In this document: one piece after another, positions 11,901 through 26,900 of the stretch
Layout of the letters: every line of letters begins with the position of its first letter
Numbering within the stretch: the first letter of the stretch is position 1
NCBI GenBank assembly: GCA_964023205.1
Contig: OZ026844.1
Span: 11,828,790-11,892,789 of the forward strand
Reading direction: 5' to 3'
Length of the DNA stretch: 64,000 bases
DNA from: Lutraria lutraria
Lineage: Eukaryota > Mollusca > Bivalvia > Venerida > Mactridae
Made by a program: the position numbers and the translations under genes
Notes under the pieces: model-generated
Seen by the model: only the letters and a program-made list of their open reading frames with translations
Databases searched by the model: none
What the model was told of the DNA's origin: nothing

Positions 11901-14900
11901 ACATACAATGCAAGAACCACAATACTGTCCTCAATGTCTCAATAATTTACAGAGTAAATAATGCCTCTATTTGCTCAAATTTCACTTAATTTCAAAGTTT
12001 TAAATAATTAAATCATAAATATATTGATACATTGATCAAAGTGTCATGTCATGTACAATTTCATGTGTCAAAGGCGTAAGATGCTAACATCTAATAACAA
12101 CATAAGAAGCCCCTATTTCATTTGTTATCATAATTTAAGGCCAGTAATTATATTCATCTGTTGTTAAATGACCTATTCATCAGCTATGGTCATTTCACAG
12201 CCACCCCAGAGAGAGGGAAGAGAACCTGCCATTTATATCCCTAGTTTTTTTGAATAGTTTTTCATGGTTCTTCATCACGCCAGTTGTAAATCACCGATAT
12301 ATGCCTTACCCATTTCTGAGATTTTCTTAACCCAGTATTTGGTTCAATAGTTGGGACAAGGACACTGAAAAAGCTTCCTATAAATATTGAAAGAAGCCGA
12401 GATACAAACCCACCGACTTCTGTTTAGTAATCCAGCACTTTATCACTAGACCACAGATCACCCCAGTTATTATAGTAACAATATACATGTACAGTACAAC
12501 CTCTCCAGAGCGACCCTCTGCAGGGCAACAACCTCTCTATAACAACACCTTCAAATTTTCCCTGAGCTGATATTTCCTATAAATTTAACCTCTGTACAGC
12601 AACAACCACTAAACAATGGCCAATATTTGAAGCTTCCATAGGGTGTTGCTCTACAGAGATTGTACTGTATATGGAGATAATGAAGGATTTCCTACCTATT
12701 ACATTTCCATGTGTGTAACACATCTGGATCATGTATACCATATTTATGCGCTGATTCATCCAAATAATCAAATAAATATTTGATTACAGGTGGCATCATA
12801 GGATTCACAGACAATATTGTGTGAAAGAAGTCATCAATATACTTCTGTAATGTGCCCTGTAAATATATAGTTTATAAACATGTCATTATGTAACTCACTC
12901 ACATGCCAGAATGATTATTCATGCAACAAACACTAACTAACAGAATAATAACGCATTGCCCAAAGTTTTACCAACAAATTATTTAACTTGTAGTAAGACA
13001 TAAGTACAAACAAACCACAGTTAACATTGGGACAGAATAATCCAACTCTAATTAATTCCATTTAGTTTTATGTACACTAAATATGTCACACCATCATTCT
13101 ATCAAATAAATAAATGTTATTAAATGTTTAAACTTAACAACAACTTTACCAATTTTCTTCAGACCTATCAAGCAACAAAAAAGGGCAGTAACTCATACCT
13201 TTGTTGCCAACAATCGTGGAAGAAATACTTCAGGCACCATTTTAACTCCACCTTCTTTGGTTTGTATATCATCGTGTTTAACCTGTAAAAACAAGACAAA
13301 TTACTTAAATGATACCCTAAGTAACAAATTCAGATAAAAGTCAAACCTCTTCAATGTGGAAGTTTTTTTTGTTGAGCCATATGAAGTGAACAGTTCACCA
13401 AACCATCATTTCTGGGAAGAACCAGTACTAGACTCCCATCCTCTGTAAGCAACTGCTTACTTTCTTACATAAAGAGACATGGTTGGTAGCTGGGCTCAAA
13501 CCCACGACCCCCTATCAGTGAGAAGTTACAGTAATTTGAAGTCAGCGACCATGGAGGCCGGTTCAATGTATAAGTAAGTAAGTGATTGCTATACTTGTAA
13601 CTATTTTTCCAGACTTATCAAACAAGATGAACAGTAAAAATTAAAATAAACTTTGTAATAAGTATAACAATAATCATTTAATGAATGAGTTATATTCTAA
13701 TAATTTGTTTCTGAGAATTTTATAAATAAGAAACAATAATAATTAAGGTCCAGGTAATGCGGTAAAAAATACAAAGCAAAATTGACTCAGTGATTGCGGA
13801 GGAATGTTTAATGTCAAAGAGTTCTTACCAAGTGAAAGAACTTAGTTCCAGTATCACTTTCAGATCTCAATATAGGCATGGAAGAATTGACAGATACGAC
13901 GGATGTATCTAGAGAACCATTTGGTGACTTTATCGTCTGGTATCTTCTGATTAGGGCACATTCAGACCCGTCATAGACTCTGTAATGCTGTAAAGTATTT
14001 ATCTTCTTCCAACCCTCAAACTTTTGTGATGAAGTATCATCATCTTGTAATGTGACAGGTATACTGCCTTTCTTCCATTCTGTATTCAATATACAATATT
14101 AATCATTTAATTAATTTGAACAGGGTAATACCAATACATGTACAGTGATACCTGTGCAATCAGCCAACTCTGCATAAAGGTCACCCTGTGAATATAGGCC
14201 ATTCTTTTTAAAATTGTCACTGATTATTTAGAACAAAATGACCTCCAAATAAAGACTACCTGTCAATAAAGGCCACATTTTGTGTTTCCGATTGGTGGCC
14301 TTTGTTCAAAGGTTTGACTGTTTAACAAAAGACTAGACATCCCATTTATCTTGTACAGTTTCATGTTCACCACACCTTATCAGAATAAGATAACAAAATA
14401 AAGTTACTACTCATTGATCACCAACTTCCTGCAGCTTTGTTTTCTAGCCAGTCCCAGGAAAACAAACACTGAGTGAATACTAATTAATTGACAGTGGTGT
14501 GAGAAAAGGACATTGAATATAATATAAAACACTATGGTATTATAAAACAGACAGTTGATCAGATGATGAAATAAGCCCATAGTTTATGATTGTAACCACT
14601 ACATAATAAAGAATTACTATACATTAACATTAATATAATACACAGGTGTGTCATAAGCAGACATTAATTACTTAATTAACACTAAACAACCAGTATCTTA
14701 CGATCAGTCATTATTCTTTATATCAAATAGAAAACAGCTAATTAAATTTTATTGATTGCAAACCCGATGCAAAATAGACAATTGTACAGAAGCTAAATTC
14801 AAACCACAAATACTGTGCCAAGATTGTGATCAGTTACATCTCAATAAATCACATTTAATACCATATTATCCTGGAAAATTCACAGACCTGAAAACTATTC

Positions 14901-17900
14901 ATTACAATAATTTCTAACATGGCAAAAATCAGCAAAATCACCAACAACAACAACAACTCAACAGTAGAGACTGTGTTTTCATATAAAACATAATTTGGCC
15001 ACAAAAATAAATGGTTTTCATATCTTATCATATGTGAAAACAATTTCACCAAAAGGCTGCAGTGACTTACCTAAATCCAAGTCACAGGCCCAAGGTCTGT
15101 TAGAAAATGGAATGTTTTTATAAAGCTGGTCAATTATTTTCTCCTTCGCTTGTGTAATCGTATCACAGTTCAACACTTTGCATTGGGTTACTTCCCCTTC
15201 ATAAAACACATTCAGGGTCTGAAACATTAGAAAATGATTATGTTACATTCACGGACACGACTAGAGATACGGTATGAATGTCAAAAAATAAAAAGATTAT
15301 GTTACCTTCATGGGCAAGACTTAAGTCACTACATATTTTGAGGCAATTAGAGCTATAATTATAGTAAAATAGTTTGGTTGATATTTCACTGGTGACATTT
15401 TTTTACATATTGGAAGAATTTAGCAAATGTTGTAGTCTATACACAGCAATTAAACCATGGTACAAACTAATTATAATTTTTGTTACAATTACTCTCAAAT
15501 AAATGAGGAATCCGGATTTAAAAAATTAAATTCAAACAATCTGAGGCATAGTTCCTTCAATGACCTGCAAATTGAACCTTCTATGTATATCACTGTATTT
15601 TCTCAGGTTTTTTTTGCTGATGCACAAATCAGAAATCCAGCATGATAAGAACCTGCAGAAATGCAATGATTGCTTTGATAATACGACGGTTAAAATTCCA
15701 GGAGATATGAAGCTTAGAGTAAGTGCTAAATGTAATAACAGAATACATAGGAACATTAATCAACTAACATGCAAACTGATTATATCTATATCTGCATGTA
15801 ATTCTTACATCATTCCCATGAGAGAGAAATACATCATCACTAGAATTTTAGTAATAATGAAACATGAAAAACAAAATGTATTGTGTTTTCAGACAGAGGT
15901 GTATTAACATTACTATAACAGCGGAGCATACCAGAAGTTTTGCATCAACTTTGTCTCTCAACAACTTATCTTCAGATAAGGTATATCTAGCATCCCCCGT
16001 CATACAGTCTACTGGCCCCTTCTCTACATGTAACTTCAAGGCTCTGTATAAAACATACAGACTGGACCCAGCCAGATCCTGAAAATACATACACCGGTCA
16101 GTTATACATACATGCTAAAAATTTTCATTAACATTCAAGGCAAAAGATCACATAAGTGATTTTCATACAAGACATTCTCTGATCCCACTCTATCAGAAGA
16201 TGAACATAGTTTATAATGAAACATATTTTAAATCATTCAGAGAATGCTTAATGTATTTGTGTAGTATGTAACACTGTATATCAACTATAGTTTCGTCATT
16301 TATGGCAGACAGCTCATCAAGCCAATGTTTAGCTGCCAATATTAGCAGTATGTACCCCACCCATTGTTCTGTAGACAACAGCCCACTTTTCTGAAAGATG
16401 TATTAATCAAAGATGAAGACCAAATTACTTCATATTGTATTGGAGTAATGTGTGCACCTTAAGTGTCACGAACCTGGGACCTCATGACCAGACTCAGCAC
16501 TACACACAGAGCTAACCGTCTAGCTAACTGACTATCATTAAGAGTGGTATATATTGCTCTAACATAATCAAAGTACTGAAAGTACTCATGGAAACTGAAC
16601 TTACATAGACTTGTACTGCAACATGGAACAAGAACTAGTTTAAAAATTGCATGGTGGATGTAGAAAAAAACCATAGTACTATGGTCTGCATTCAAATTCA
16701 TACGCAAAGAGCGATAGACAGCTTTAAAAAGCTTAGCTGTCGTTCCGTTTCCGAAAACACATTTCAGCTTGATGATATTATATATTAAAACTAGGACCAT
16801 GTCCAACCATAGATTACATTATCATATGTATAACTTACCCGCAGATATTTATACATGCACAATGATAACCAGTTAGTTAACATTTTTTCAACCACAGATT
16901 CTGTCCTGTAATTATAAAATAAATAAATTATCAAAATGTAAGTGCACATAAAATGGAATGATATATAAATCTTTTTCTTTCTAACAGATGATATTAGCAT
17001 CCATAATAATAAGAATCAGAAAATAGAATAAAGAATACATGTACATGGGTATGTATAATACACAGAGAATATTCAAATATGAAGAAAATAAGTTCATAAG
17101 GAAGAATTACAGTTGAATCGCAAAAGATTGAATTGCAAAAGTTTCATTCTTTTTTAAAAACAGATTTGGAGCGCAAGTCAGAAATACGAAACTCAAAAAA
17201 TCATGCTTCAGTGGATGCAGTCTTGTTTTTTTTGTAACTTTTCACATAGGAAAAAATGTGAAAGTTCTAAATTTTTCATGATTCAACTGTAAAGGATTCA
17301 AGACTATGGTTTACCTTCTCAACATTAACTTAGGATGTTTCCCTAGCACAGACTTCTCCACAAGTTCATTTAATAAGGCCTTTAATATTCTGCAAATATA
17401 AATGAGCATTTTGAATTCATCTGAAGACAATATATTCATTAAGCAGTAATGGTACATAGACATTATGTAATTCAATCGTCACGTGTAGAATCTAATGAGC
17501 ATGTTGTTTTATGATGGTATGTATAAGAAGACAATCAGTCAATATATTACATCATTCAAGGACTGTAAATGTCTGATATTCTTATAAGATGTAACTACGA
17601 TTACTATATATTTTATGACAAATTAGATTTAAACAAAAATGGAGATATACAAATTTATCAGTATCCATGTAAAAGGATGCAAATTGGTAAGATGCAAGCA
17701 TGTTATGCTACCGTCCCAAGCAACTGTTACTATAGAAACATAATGAAATTTTAGAATCTAGATACTCACTCTGTTGCATATTCAAGATTATCTTGATAAA
17801 TCACCATCAACAATGATGCTACATTCACCCTAAAATATACATACACTATGTTAGAGAAATACAAATTATGTAACAGAAAGATTTATTGCATTACAGTAAA

Positions 17901-20900
17901 GATATATTGTGTAGCAGAAAGTGTCATCTGGTAACAGAAAGGTACATTACATAATTGAAAAGATAGAAAGCTACATTAGACAGTAGAAGATTACATTAAG
18001 TTGTGGAATTATTCATTACGTCTCAGAAAGATCCCTTGTAAAATATCATATATACACTTTGTCGTAGATAGATCATCACAAAACAGTAATTCAATATGAT
18101 TCTTCTTCTGAGTTATACTTTAGAATCAATTAGAACAAAGTTTAATTGATACATGATACATATCCGTGTCAGGCCTCATTACAGTCTAATGCCGAGAAAA
18201 TTTTCAAATCAAGAAAGCATATCCCTTACTTGTCCCTTATACTGAATGTTTTCTGATGTTCCAACACTCTGATCAACGTCAACAAGAAATATTTGTGACT
18301 TAATAAATGATAGAAATGTTGTAGTCCATGTTCTGTGAATCCTACACTGCCATGTTTCTGCTGCAAATAAACAAACAATAAAAGATAATGCTAGAAAAAA
18401 ACAGTCTTAACAGTGGCTTGACGTAAAAGTCAGCCATTTTTTGACATCTTTTGTGAAGTTAACTTATCAGTCCTAAGAGGTTTTTTAATCAACTTAATTA
18501 TTGATAACCAATTAACAGACTAGAAATCTATCTGAGCACACGAATGTCCCCATTGAGCACTAAGTCAAAAACTTAAAGGGCAATAACTCCTGAGAAAATG
18601 TTTGAATTTTAACTGAAATCAAACCTGTCCTGTATATTTTACTATTATACACCTTCATGTAAAATATGAAACCAGTCCATGGAATAATTCTTGAGTTATC
18701 GCTAAGAAACCAAAATTGGAATAGATAGACAGATTCATGAACGGACAGGGTTTACACTTTATCCTCTGTCAAATAGTTAATCTTACTTCATGAACTCTTC
18801 ATGAACTATGCAAGAATAGTTCAAGAAAAGTTCATGATTTCACAAATTCCTTCCGCCATTTCGAATGGCAGGAATAAAATATTGAAACCAATCTACAGAT
18901 AATATTGATAACCAGACTAAGGGGCTAAAATAAGAGATGATGTTGTCATCTGTATGAGGTTTTAGTGCACTGTTGTTATAATGATATAAAATAATTTACT
19001 ATAAGTAATTGGGATACATTATAATTATTATAATTACCTCAATGACAGGTGGATGTAGGATAACATGGTCGGATAAACCAGGAAACAAGACTTTAAATGT
19101 GTACGTATGATAATCCCAGAATGGTATACCACCACCTTCAAGGTCACTAGTTAAATCTACAATATCAGTCTGAAGTTCTGCAAATGCTGAAAATATAATT
19201 TTAATTTATTAAGCAACAAGTTAAAAAGACAATGGCAGAAACAAAAGATGAATGTGTATCAGGAAAGGGATTGGAGAAATTAAATCAAACAATATTTTAG
19301 TTCATTTGAGCTTATTTTAGTATGGGTAGCATTCGTTTTTGTTTGGGTAGCATTTTCAGTCAAGTTTTAGAGAGCAGTCACAATACCAGTCTAAAAGAAT
19401 TTTGAAATTGTGGTCACAAACCAGTCTGAAATAATCTTGAGATTTGTTTCTTTAGATTATTTAGTTCAACTTTCAGTATATCAGACGTCGGCTGGGTTTA
19501 AACAACATAATTGACTATATCATCGCATATTTGTTCAGCAGATGAAATCAACAAATGTTAGATTACAGAAACAATGACTTAACATAGACACAATACAAAG
19601 ATATTGAAAAGATCATGCACAAAATGAATTTGTATTGATAAATAAATACTGACATGAAAAAGCTTAATATAATACAAGGAGAAAGTTAGAGAGAGTCTTT
19701 TACATGTAACACAGACTAGACAAAAAGAACATCTAGTAAAATGAATGAGAGATCACTAAGTAAAGTATAACTCATGGTAACACTGCATGTCTGGAGAATA
19801 TCTGACATTTATAAGTCTACTAATTCACATTATTGACTGTTGAAATATAGTTTTCTTACTAATTCATTTTAGCCCTAGTCTATTTCAGTGACAATACATA
19901 AATAATATAAATGTATAATGTTGACTTGTGCTACTTGTAACGTATGTAGGTATATTTAAATATTTCCGTGCAGATCTCATTTCATTCATTGAGATTTATA
20001 GCCAAATTTAAACATAGGACAGAGACAAATGGTGTTCTTATAATTGTTTACTATATCTGAATTTTACATACATCATGTGCTAGGAATAATTCATTCTCCT
20101 ACTGTAGAGTGCTCATATCTCAATACAGAAACTATTTGTCTATAGTTCCTTGTCAGCAGAATGCAGCTTGTCCATCAATACAGAGTTTGTATATGAATAT
20201 AGGCTAATAACTTATGTAAACTGCAGACAAAGCTAAAGCCTGTAAAATCCAATTTAGACAATCACGAAATGTGAATGGTTGACATTTAATGGAAAATGAA
20301 GTCACCTAAACCAGAATAATCTGGATAATGAGTTTTATTCGGTCACTTTTTGCACTAATCTGAATTACAGAGGTATCACAGTTTAAAGTGTTGTCAAACT
20401 TGTGTTTAATGTTGACAAAAGTTCTCACCTTGTTTACACTCATTTCTGACATTACTCTCCAGGTTATCAAGAAGTAACTGCATTTTACGATAATTTCTCT
20501 CAGCTTTGTGACTTTGTCGCCGACAGATGATCAGGATCAGAAGTATGATTAACAACATAAAACCACCACCAGCAGCAATACCCATAATGTACTCTGTGGG
20601 AAACTTCAACATGGCTACACGCTCATACTCCAAACGTCCTACTTTGAACTCTAAATTACCAATCTTCACCTACAAAATAATACAAAAATACATTCAATGT
20701 GATTTAAAAACCAAAAGCGGTGTTAAATAAACGCATATGCCCCCTGGTGACAACTTGCTTTTACCTTGTACCGGCAGACATACAGACAGACAATTAAATC
20801 ACTACATGCCCCCGAATGATTTGATGCCGAGGGATAAAAAGCAGCAATCAAAGCTATAATCATAGAAGTGTATAATCTTGGAGAACAAAGAACGCAAAAG

Positions 20901-23900
20901 GCTACAGGACACAAAACTAGACGTGAATATTACGTGAGCTGAGAAATAATAACAAGACATGTTAGCACCTTACAGAACATGGAAAATAATGAAGATTAAT
21001 GATTCTGAGTGCATTCTAGGAGGTCATTTTGTTTTCTTTCCACCAGTCGTCGATTTTGTGTTCTAATTCCCAAGAACGTAATAATGAAGTTTTCAATTCA
21101 TACAGAAATCATAGGGAAACTTTATCTTGTCTTATTTTTTTCAGAAAAATCATACATAGTAATTTAATTTAAAGAAACATCAATTTTTATACTACATATT
21201 TTTAAAGATAAATCATTACCATGACAACGGGATAGGAAGAATCTCTATTTCCATGTTCATCTCTTCCATTAGGTTGGTTTGTGGGTGGAGTACAGAAAAT
21301 TTGGGAATCAGACAAGTTGGTGACGTTGCAGATTTTGTCTCCAATGTATATCTCAACATCATCTTTGGTTGCAGCCATTGTGAGTCCCTTCCCCTAAAGT
21401 AAACATTTTGTATATACATGACATATTGTAGTTTTATGCAGGACTGGTTGTCTTGAGGAGAGATATTGTTTTTCAGTATCTGTTTCAGAATTCTCATGAA
21501 TAAAGGATTTTCTACAATATTCTCCATAATTTTGCTAATGCGTGTTGACTGTTTTAAAATAATACTGGAGTGTGGCATAAATGTAAAATAAAACATTTTA
21601 TGACAGCAATTCACTACAAGATCACAGGCATATCTTTACAGTATTTCTATTACCCTCCTACATCAACTTTCAGCATTACTTAAGCTAACAATCTATCAAT
21701 GTAGAACATGAAACCGTTAATGTAGAATAAGCATATATGTTTTATGAGCACTTAGAATCAATGTGAAAGATGTTGTATAAACAGAAGACATATACAACAC
21801 AGTTCATACACCATCCCTTTAGTTTTAAAACGTCAAAACTTGTTCTTTATTATGATCATGTATAGGTTTACAGTCTTTTAGCCTTGACAATATAACATTA
21901 CAGACAAACTTCACAAATTATGATGTTCAGTACAAGATCTTTTTTTTAACAGTAAACAGACAGAAAAGATCAAATAAAACAAAATGATTCAGTACATTAC
22001 CTCAAATATAAGAACTTCTCCCTTGAATTTCTTGATAGCATTAGGCTCAGAGAAGTTATGGACCACAGGATCTGGGTAATAGATCATCTTAGCATTGATA
22101 TGTGTCAGGTTGGAGACTTTCAATACACTGTCCATTTTAAAGCCAAGTTCAGCTTCAATGTGATCAGACCTCTTGGTACGATATTTATTTCCTTCAATAA
22201 ATTGTTTTGATATTTGTGGACTAGGACATACCATCTCTGTCTGACTGACCAAACGACAAACCTGTGGATTAAATATAATACACATGAATATTTGACTATA
22301 TAGACAGAACAGAACAGAACAAATACTTTATTTTTCCCAGATATGTTACAAACATATTGCATGGGTATAGGTAGACTGTAGTTCATGTGTAGCTTGTGTG
22401 GTTAGCAAATAATTAAGTGGATCTCTCATGGTAAAGTGAATGGTCTCTGGCTAGTAATGACTATCTCTCTAAGCTGCCAGTTTAAATCCCACCTGGGAAC
22501 CAGACAAATTTAGTAAATATCCAGCTGACTTAGAGAAGGTCCATGGTTTATTCAGGTGTACACACAACAGTCCTGGGGTCTTCAATTACAGTTTAAAACT
22601 TTCATGTTTTCTCTCTGATCCATTTTCTAACCACTACAAGCTTGCTAGCCAATTAGATTTCCTATAAATCCTGCTTAATTTTACAGTTATATATGATTTA
22701 ACAGCCACATGTGATTTAAGGGCACCTTGTAAATAAAGGACATGTTTAGCACATATTTATTGATATACTACATTAAAATAAACTTCAGGATGATGGACAG
22801 CAGTGCATAAAGATCATACTTCTTATAATTATGTCTAAGTACAGAGCAGATTAACTAGGAATAGGCTAGGTTAATCCACTCACTATTTGTCTCAAATTAT
22901 GGTTGACAAAATGAGATCTGATAAAACTAAAAACAAGCGAATTTCCACACAAAATATCAGCATTAGAATCTCTATGTATCCCTGGGTGGATTTACTCTCA
23001 GTTTTAAGATTATTTGCCAGTTATGATCTATTTTAACTACATCAATCTTAGTAGATTGAATCTGAAATCGTAGCTCAATCAAAATGTTTAAACATACACA
23101 CAAGTCAAGAATCTCAAATCTTATTAAGAAGTTCTATGAACGCCACAAAAAATTGGCTAAAATGTAAAAACCCTTTAATGGAAAATTCAAAGCAATTTAA
23201 TTTCCATATGAAATAAACATGCTCATTTTATGAGACTCAATTCAGATATGGATGAAATGAAACGCAACAATATTCCAACAAAATCATGTAAAAAAGCCAA
23301 TGAAGCCTTACAGAAATCCATTCTTAAGACAGAAACTTTATGAATGATGCAAAATTTCATTTCTATGCCATAGAATCTGATGTATGAAAGGTTCTAAAAT
23401 AAACATCAATCATTGTCATGGAGACATGAAATTAATTTTTGCAACCCAGGGACATTTACTTTGCACTTAGCTTGATTATAAAGATGTCAATAACCAGAAA
23501 TGTTAAATTCTGTACAAACCTCCTTTTCTGTTGACCGAGTCTCACCATTAACATCAATGTATGTAGCGAATAGTTTAGGTTGTTGTACAGTATGTAAGTT
23601 GGTTCCCGTCACATTGATATTACGACCACCACTGGTACCCGGGATAAGAAAAACAACACAATAAGCACATGTTTACAACAACAATAACTAGAACTGTCAC
23701 AGTGGTGACTAATACCCCCGCCGCTGCTTTGAAACTAATACTGCAATAGTACACTATACGGCTATGTTCAGGGGGACATAACTCTGCAATGAGTGCATCG
23801 CTGGGCATGAAAATTGTGTCTTGCACATCTACACTTAATGGTGATAACATATACCAAGTTTCATTGCAATAGCTTAAAAAATGTGGAAGTAGTTCGCTCC

Positions 23901-26900
23901 ACAAACTTTATGCGGACGAACGGACGGACGGACCGACCAACGCACCGACAGAGTGACTCCAATATACCCCCTCTCAAACTTTGTTTGCGGGGGTATAATA
24001 ATGTATAGGAATACAAACTGTACAAAAGTTAAGAAATGGTTAATCTTCAATTTCTAACAACAAGAACATTAAGATGACATCAGACTGTAAAATAGTCGAA
24101 CAAATTTCCATGCAGCACAAATTAACTTAATATAAATGGCTTCATGAAACTCATCTCTCAAGACTAAACTTAAGAACTCTAAATATGGCAGAAAAGTTGT
24201 GCCAGTATGAAATACACTTGTAGAAATATCAAAGAACTGCACGCCTACACACCTGACAAAACTGCGTAATGGTTTAATGGAATCTATTGTTGGATCAGGT
24301 AAATACTGAAACGTAACATCCATATTTTTCTCCTCATATCCATCAAAGAACATTCTAAACAATTGTGAAGTCTCATATGGATGGTCGACACCATTAGTCT
24401 CACAGAAAGCTATGTTGTTTGTAACCATACTCCTGAAACATAGATGATATCACCTTGTGATAACTTTATATGGAGAAACAAAACAGACAAAATCCATTTT
24501 ATAAATTTCATGTACACATAGATAAATGGAGGATTCCAAGTCTGTGTTTGTTGTGATGAATTCTATTTAACCTGCAGTATTTCAGCTACTCCATCGAACA
24601 ATAGAATCCAACTTGGGAGTTTTAAGGTATTAAACTAGTTTTACTGAACTGTCCAATCATCCACCTGTTACTTTACTACATCAAGAAATAAGAGACTTCA
24701 TATGCATGGACATACATGTAAATAAAGAATTATTCTAAATCAACAGTTTAGTGCAATTTGTGACTAAACAATGAAGATCTGTTGTAGTGGGCTTACTGCT
24801 ATTTTTCAATGAAATTTCAATTATGTACGGCGGCCAGTTCAATTAACCAGTATTCCTGGACTGCATTCTAACCAATACTAACTGATCATTCCGCAAGGAA
24901 TCAGAAACTTGATATTTTTGTCAAATACAAAACAAGGACAAGGTAGGCTTCTATAACCAATACAGTCAAACCTGTGAACAAAGGCTGCCCTTGGGAACGA
25001 CCATAAGTGGCCTTTATTCAGAGATTGTCACTAACACAGGTTTCACCGTATGAAACAAAACATACATACTGGAGACTGAATATTATTTGTAAATTCATAG
25101 TAACATAAATCATACACCAACACATAACCATCAAATAATATCTGATTGTTCTGAAAATTTCCATATCAATACAGTGCAACTTCTACAGAGTGGCCCTGAC
25201 CTTTCCTTCCATGAGTTTCTTCCCACTGCACATTTTAACTATTAATTTAAATCTCTAAAGCAACAACCTCTCAATAACCACATATATTTTGCTACTCACA
25301 AATGGTGTTTATTATTCATTTTGTATTACGGTACCTGAGAATAGAGCATTCTTGTCTTCCTATAGAAGCAGTAATTTTCAGTCCTGTATCTAAGTTTTCA
25401 CCATATATGGTAATGATAGACCCACCAGATATCGGTCCAATAGCTGGCTTGATGTTTGTGATAGATGGATCCTTAAAAGGCAAGAAAATATCAGAATAAA
25501 CAGTACAGAAATACACACATAACTGAAGGCAATTACTGTAAGAACAAAAATGGACAGACTGAACATTCAACATAAATAAGCATTACGTAATTATGACAAT
25601 TTGTCAAATTTCAACAAATTAACAATAAAACAGAAATCATAGTGCTCAAAAAAGCATTTACATGTACATAACATTAAGTTTGTGATGAATGTTTCAACCT
25701 CTGGGTTTTAGTTAAATCAGAAAGCACTGTGAAGATAGCATTGTCTTTGGTTTCAAAATTTTGATAAAAAAGGTGATTTTTCACATCTAAACTGAGATAG
25801 AATGACCATATTCACCTTGTATGTAAATTTTTGATGGAAAGTTACAGCTGGTCTGTTAGGTAAAGCCACTGTGATAACTCCAGGTTTAGGGGTCGGTATT
25901 GGCCCCAGCTTACATATAATCCACTGTGAGGGCTGGTATTTGTCTCGTAGAGGAGCACACCGGATACCAGCAATACTGACAGCATTCTGTACCTCATCAA
26001 ACTTTGACCCCAGATCCTTACCAGATATGTTTACATGAGTACCTCCACCAATGGGTCCAGATAAAGGGTAAACCTGAAAAATTTGAGTCATGGGTATTAT
26101 ATAATGACAGTGTGGCGGTCAGCCTGTCTTTATACACATAAAGTTCAACAGAAAAGAAAGATACATTTTTACATTATCCAGACTCATCAAGGTCACACTA
26201 TCAGTATCATACACCTGTGTAGGTAAGTAGACATTATGAATACTAGCTTCATCACCTTTACCAAACTTTTTGGTTATTAAATATCAAGACGAGCCTTTTT
26301 GTCAAGGACAGCAGAATGTTATTATGTATTCATGTTATAATCAATTTTCTATGAAAAGATATACAGTACAACCTCTCCAGAGTGACCCCCTCTTGAGCAA
26401 CAACCTCCCTTCAACAACAGCATGATTTTTTCTCTCACTAAACGATTTAACTATTGATTTAACCTCTCTAGAGCAACTATCTCGATAACAACAATATAAA
26501 GCTACAGCCAAAGGTTGTTGCTTTGGAGAGGTTGCACTGTATACCGGTATATTGTTTTAATGATTCCATCAGATTGTAGATATCATACAAGAAGACTTTA
26601 TGATATTCATACAAGAAGACTTTATGATATTCTATTTTGTACTTACAATCTGTATCTGTGGTTTAGGACATGGTTCGGGTGCTAGACTTTTACAATGAGA
26701 CTGGTACTTGCAGTTCTGATCACACCAGTTACATCGTAACTGTGGCATTGTATGGCCATAATTATGACACAGTCCACATTCACCTTTCGCCAAAACTTCA
26801 CACCGATAAATTGTCACTGTAACAGAAAATATAATTTCGACACTCCAGGCTCACAAGAAAAAAAATATGCTTTTCGCAAATTTTCTCCTTTTCAAAACAA

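Noticed and set aside
16459..16806. 115-codon open frame (-)
   Set aside because: It spans a family 3 repeat in an intron and shows no plexin or other domain.
23620..24008. Open frames over the ATACCCCCGC element
   Set aside because: They overlap on both strands and follow a dispersed repeat; only 23520-23631 is plexin exon.
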